NCBI GenBank assembly: GCA_018613055.1
Contig: JAGGQZ010000026.1
Coordinates: 48,971 to 112,970, forward strand
DNA length: 64,000 nucleotides
From: Chryseobacterium sp. ISL-80
Lineage (GTDB): Bacteria; Bacillota; Bacilli; Bacillales; Cytobacillaceae
Direction: 5' to 3'
Every line of letters starts with the position of its first letter. Positions within the stretch are counted from its first letter, which is position 1. The translations under genes and the position numbers were made by a program. Shown piece after piece: positions 60,921 to 64,000 of this stretch. The notes under the pieces are model-generated. The model searched no databases, was not told the origin of the DNA, and saw nothing but the letters and a program-made list of their open reading frames with translations.

Positions 60921-63778
60921 ACAGGATCCTTAAGCTCGTGAAGATGAAAGGCAATCCCCAGAATAAGAAAAACGGCTTAGCCAGGCTATTAAGGGAAATT
61001 AAAACCTTGAATATGAACAAAGCAATAAAAGGGCTGGGAGCCGGAATAAAATACTTATTTTATAGATTCATAGCACTCCTTCACCATCTCAATAACCTGA
61101 AACACAGGAACTTTAAAATTGGTGTTGCAATCCTTATTCTATTGTTCGCGGTCAGCTGGTTCACTGAACCAATGCCTGAAAGCAACGAACCATTAATTTT
61201 TGATGAGAACGGCAAATTTGTCGCAGCACCTCCAGCTCCCCCTTCCCTAACGTTCCCGCTTGGAACCGATCTAGGTGCAAGGAGCATGGTGAACCTGGTA
61301 CTTGTAGGGGTTAAATACACACTTGGAGCCGTAATCGGCATCACTCTCGCTCGGCTCCTTGCAGGAATCCTGCTGGCGCTGTTGACGGCGTTATGGTACC
61401 CGGGCTTAAAACGGTATTTCAGTGCCTTCTTTTGGCCATTTCGGTATATACCGCCATTGCTGGTCGGAATCATTCTGATCATCCCTGTGGCCGCGATGCC
61501 ATTGGGAATTTCTGCAAAAATAATATTAGAATATCAAATACTGGTTTTGATGATGGTTGGTCTTCCTGGAGTCTATTACTTTATCCTGGATATGATGGCT
61601 GAAATCGAAAAACAGCCTTATGTATTGAGCTCCACACTGATGGGCGCAAGTAAATTCCATACTTTGGTCAGGCATGTCTGGCCGAATATCAAGACCCATT
61701 TATTGTTGTTATTCACCCAGCAAATTATATCCGTTCTTCAGCTTTTAACATTCATGGGAATTTTTTCGCTTTACCTTGGCGGGCCTCACCCGACAGCACT
61801 GACGAATGAACCACGGCTGATTTATCGAACAATATCGAATGAACTTGCAGGTATGGCGGGCCAAAACTTCTGGTTGATCAGGAGAGCGCCATGGATGTTT
61901 TACAGTCCGGTCCTGATCATCGCATTCATCGCAATCACCGTGAACTGGATGAAAAAAGGGATTGAGGACCATATTGCGGGGGTAGTGCCTGCCACACAAA
62001 GGGCTGGATCGAATGCAGTTGATGTTGTTAAATCAGATGATACCGGCCTTTCTAAGAAATTCGTATTGGTTGGCGTCCCAGAGGAGCCTGAAGAGGAATT
62101 TAGAGAGAAGAAATATATTAGTGATGTAATTCGTGAAAAGCTCAGAATTGCACGGAGTTATCTGAATCGATACAAGGTTTACCGCATTACGGATAAGTTT
62201 TTCGTAAAGGCTGCAGGTTATATATCAGAATACCCTAAGCCTGTCTTCACCACATTGTTGACCGCATCGCTCGTACTTTGGGCGGGTTTATTTTCGTACG
62301 CTGAGTTGATCGGGAATGAAAAGGCAAAGAAAGAAGAAAGCAGCGTGGGTGCATCAGCTGAACCGGAAAAAGCTAAAGACCTATTTAGCTACAGCTATAC
62401 CAATAAGGAGCATGAGCCTGTCGAATATAAAGCTGAACTGACTTACCAGGATGCTGACGCAACATTAAAAGGAAGCATGCATGTTTCCACAACAAATACA
62501 ACCGGTGCTGACCAGGATAAAATTTATTTTCACCTGTATCCTAACCAGTTTAAAGATCCGATTGATGGACCTGAATGGGAATTCATCCGAGGGCCATCAC
62601 CAACGCCTGGCTGGATTGAGATTGAGGAAATCAAAGTGAATGAGCAAAAGGCAGATTACAGTGTCGATGGAACGATATTAGAAATTAAGTTGGGCGATTG
62701 GGCTGACAAGGCAACAGCCGAGCTGGACATTCAATTCAATTTCCAGCTCCCCGTGAATTATAGCAATGCAAGCTATGATTATGCAGCAGTATGGCTCGGC
62801 AGCTTCCTGCCAACTCAGGCTGTATATGATAAAAACGGCTGGAACCTGGATCCTTATTCACCACTCGGTTCCCCTTTCTATAGCGAAACTGCCAACTATG
62901 ATGTGACCATAAACGCGGCTGCCAAATACGAAATTCTATCGAATGCCGAAGAAGCGAATGCTAAAATTGAAAACGCAGGTGATAATCAGAAATATCACGT
63001 CAACTTAGAGAATGTCCGTGACTTTTCTGTCGTCCTCCTGGATAAACAGTACTATCAAACTGAACGGTTCATGACTCGCAACGATACACTTGTGAACGTA
63101 TGGTACCGCCCTTCCATCGACAAACAGGAGACTGCAAACAGGAATGCAATGGGTGCCGGCCAATCCATCGATTTTTTCGAGGAATTTTACGATTCGCTCT
63201 TGCCTTATAAAGAACTGGATATTATCCGAACTGGGGAAAGTAACCCACAAATGGCTTACCAGGGAATGATTTTTTCACCTGGTTACAATTTCGCCGACAA
63301 TAGTTTTACTTCTCTGGGCATGACAGATGGAGTCATCCGACAATGGCTGTCAGGATTGGTCGGAAGCAATGGATATAAAGAACCCTGGGTTAATGAAACT
63401 CTCGTTAGCTATTCCTTGAAATCTTATATGGGTGCAAGAGGCTACCAGGCCAGCAGTTCTGCGGAAGAACAAATTAAGCAGCAGGAAGAGATTGCGAGAA
63501 TCCAGAAAGAAGGCCAATACTTAAGCAGCCCATTGAGCGACTTTAAAAATTTGAATGATTACTCCGTTATGATGGGAATCCAAGGTTTCAATTTGTATGC
63601 AGAACTGGATTACCTGGTCAAAGCCGGAAAAGTTGATAAAGCCTTGAAACAATATGTAAACGAGTATACAAATAAAAATGCATCTGGACATGATGTGATT
63701 ACCCACTTTGAAAAAGCAGGCCATCCACAGGCAAAAGGATATTTTGATAGTTGGCTAAAGCCTGAGGGAAAAGAATAG
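60917..63778 (+). CDS. OppC-type permease fused to an extracellular, catalytically dead M1-peptidase-like domain
   Basis: 953 residues, about three times a normal OppC. Residues about 70-375 are an OppC-like permease: FPLGTDLGARSMVNLVLVGV, ARLLAGILLALLTALW, and an EAA-like loop YVLSSTLMGASKFHTLVRHV. A cytosolic linker (about 376-450) leads to a last TM (TTLLTASLVLWAGLFSYAEL, about 447-466). Residues about 490-953 look like an M1 aminopeptidase: beta-rich N-domain (KIYFHLYPNQFKDPIDGPEW), then at 804-810 DGVIRQW where HEXXHQW is expected, and WVNET with E827 exactly 19 residues after R808, the M1 spacing HEXXH-X18-E. With HE and the second H lost it cannot bind catalytic zinc. I infer a substrate-binding or gating domain built from a peptidase. 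Confidence 0.8.
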   Translation: MNRILKLVKMKGNPQNKKNGLARLLREIKTLNMNKAIKGLGAGIKYLFYRFIALLHHLNNLKHRNFKIGVAILILLFAVSWFTEPMPESNEPLIFDENGKFVAAPPAPPSLTFPLGTDLGARSMVNLVLVGVKYTLGAVIGITLARLLAGILLALLTALWYPGLKRYFSAFFWPFRYIPPLLVGIILIIPVAAMPLGISAKIILEYQILVLMMVGLPGVYYFILDMMAEIEKQPYVLSSTLMGASKFHTLVRHVWPNIKTHLLLLFTQQIISVLQLLTFMGIFSLYLGGPHPTALTNEPRLIYRTISNELAGMAGQNFWLIRRAPWMFYSPVLIIAFIAITVNWMKKGIEDHIAGVVPATQRAGSNAVDVVKSDDTGLSKKFVLVGVPEEPEEEFREKKYISDVIREKLRIARSYLNRYKVYRITDKFFVKAAGYISEYPKPVFTTLLTASLVLWAGLFSYAELIGNEKAKKEESSVGASAEPEKAKDLFSYSYTNKEHEPVEYKAELTYQDADATLKGSMHVSTTNTTGADQDKIYFHLYPNQFKDPIDGPEWEFIRGPSPTPGWIEIEEIKVNEQKADYSVDGTILEIKLGDWADKATAELDIQFNFQLPVNYSNASYDYAAVWLGSFLPTQAVYDKNGWNLDPYSPLGSPFYSETANYDVTINAAAKYEILSNAEEANAKIENAGDNQKYHVNLENVRDFSVVLLDKQYYQTERFMTRNDTLVNVWYRPSIDKQETANRNAMGAGQSIDFFEEFYDSLLPYKELDIIRTGESNPQMAYQGMIFSPGYNFADNSFTSLGMTDGVIRQWLSGLVGSNGYKEPWVNETLVSYSLKSYMGARGYQASSSAEEQIKQQEEIARIQKEGQYLSSPLSDFKNLNDYSVMMGIQGFNLYAELDYLVKAGKVDKALKQYVNEYTNKNASGHDVITHFEKAGHPQAKGYFDSWLKPEGKE

Positions 63779-63790
63779 TATTTTAGTTTT

Positions 63791-63825
63791 CGCCTGAGCT
63801 GTTGGAGTTTGCTCAGGCGTTTTTC
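63791..63825 (+). terminator. Terminator of the permease-M1 operon
   Basis: CGCCTGAGC and GCTCAGGCG arms followed by five T; no further gene in the unit. Confidence 0.9.
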
Positions 63826-63895
63826 ATTGGCAAAGGAAACGATTGTACAGATTGATTTACACAGAAACTACAGTTAGTCTGAGGACTTTGGCCCA

Positions 63896-64000
63896 CTTCG
63901 GACAGCTTTTGCTTGTTTAACCTGAATCCTGTCCGAACTCAGGGTTACTTCGGACAGCTTTTGATTGTTTACACTGAATCCTGTCCGAACTCAGGGCTAC
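63896..64000. repeat. 52-bp tandem repeat array, two units and continuing past the edge
   Basis: CTTCGG starts at 63896 and 63948 and a third unit begins at 64000. Each unit contains the perfect dyad TTCGGACAG / CTGTCCGAA and a spacer CTCAGGGTTA. Sequence differs from the array at 24.2 kb but the period is the same. Confidence 0.85.

Overview
The window is a chromosomal segment of a spore-forming member of the Bacillaceae; my guess is a Mesobacillus/Bacillus sensu lato species. Pointers are an alpha/beta SASP, spore-coat transglutaminase (Tgl), two YjcZ-type mini-proteins, SigI/RsgI, CwlK, TreP/TreA with TreR boxes, Rex boxes, strong Shine-Dalgarno sequences and frequent GTG/TTG starts. No rRNA, tRNA, CRISPR, transposase or complete prophage was seen. 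The order mtnE-mtnU / kinE-like kinase / ykrP-like acyltransferase / ktrD-like K+ channel / sspD-like SASP (1-13.7 kb) matches, as I remember it, the B. subtilis ykr region, but with a two-gene 2-oxoacid:ferredoxin oxidoreductase, a B12-type radical SAM enzyme and small spore-type genes inserted.

Layout. 0-8 kb: end of mtnE, omega-amidase mtnU, ArsR/DUF2087 regulator, PAS histidine kinase, and a 2-oxoacid oxidoreductase whose four subunits are fused into two overlapping genes. 8-14 kb: acyltransferase, radical SAM enzyme, two overlapping tiny genes, a DUF3905-like gene, KtrD-like channel, SASP. 14-17.6 kb: RsgI/SigI and a secreted DUF5667-like protein. 17.8-24 kb: aldehyde dehydrogenase plus acyl-reductase-like SDR, then a large RND exporter. 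24.2-26.2 kb: 52-bp tandem array and an NhaC-family transporter behind a tyrosine-type T-box. 26-31 kb: prfC, YfhP-like membrane protein, AlaX-like editing protein, YugN-like protein. 31-35 kb: 21-bp-periodic array and the trehalose PTS/phosphotrehalase operon with TreR and cre sites. 35-40.3 kb: a secreted Cys-rich peptide, a sugar ABC importer without ATPase, and an ECF sigma/anti-sigma pair.

40.5-50 kb: YjcZ genes, MIP18-type protein, a 303-bp inverted-repeat element carrying a nested hairpin, a MurE-like ligase without the usual DNPR motif, Tgl, small hydrophilic proteins, a GS26-like flavin protein, Rex-controlled NDH-2, CwlK, a GDSL hydrolase and a YsnF-like stress protein. 50-57.6 kb: CNNM-type exporter, TerC-type manganese exporter behind a yybP-ykoY riboswitch, chemoreceptor with a SigD promoter, a tyrosine-recombinase-fold protein that lacks its catalytic residues, and a CPA antiporter. 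57.6-64 kb: M32 carboxypeptidase-TetR operon and, divergently, an OppB/OppC-type permease pair.

The most unusual find is the second permease gene (60917-63778). An OppC-like permease is fused to a large extracellular M1-aminopeptidase-like domain in which the HEXXH-X18-E zinc motif keeps its spacing but has lost HE and the second H. No solute-binding protein or ATPase lies beside it in the window, and the pair is preceded by an ECF-sigma-like promoter. Other good leads are the degenerate recombinase, the three phased intergenic arrays (52, 21 and 52 bp), the paired tiny overlapping genes at 11.0-11.3 kb and the MurE paralogue.

All family calls come from reading sequence and memory of family motifs; no search was run.
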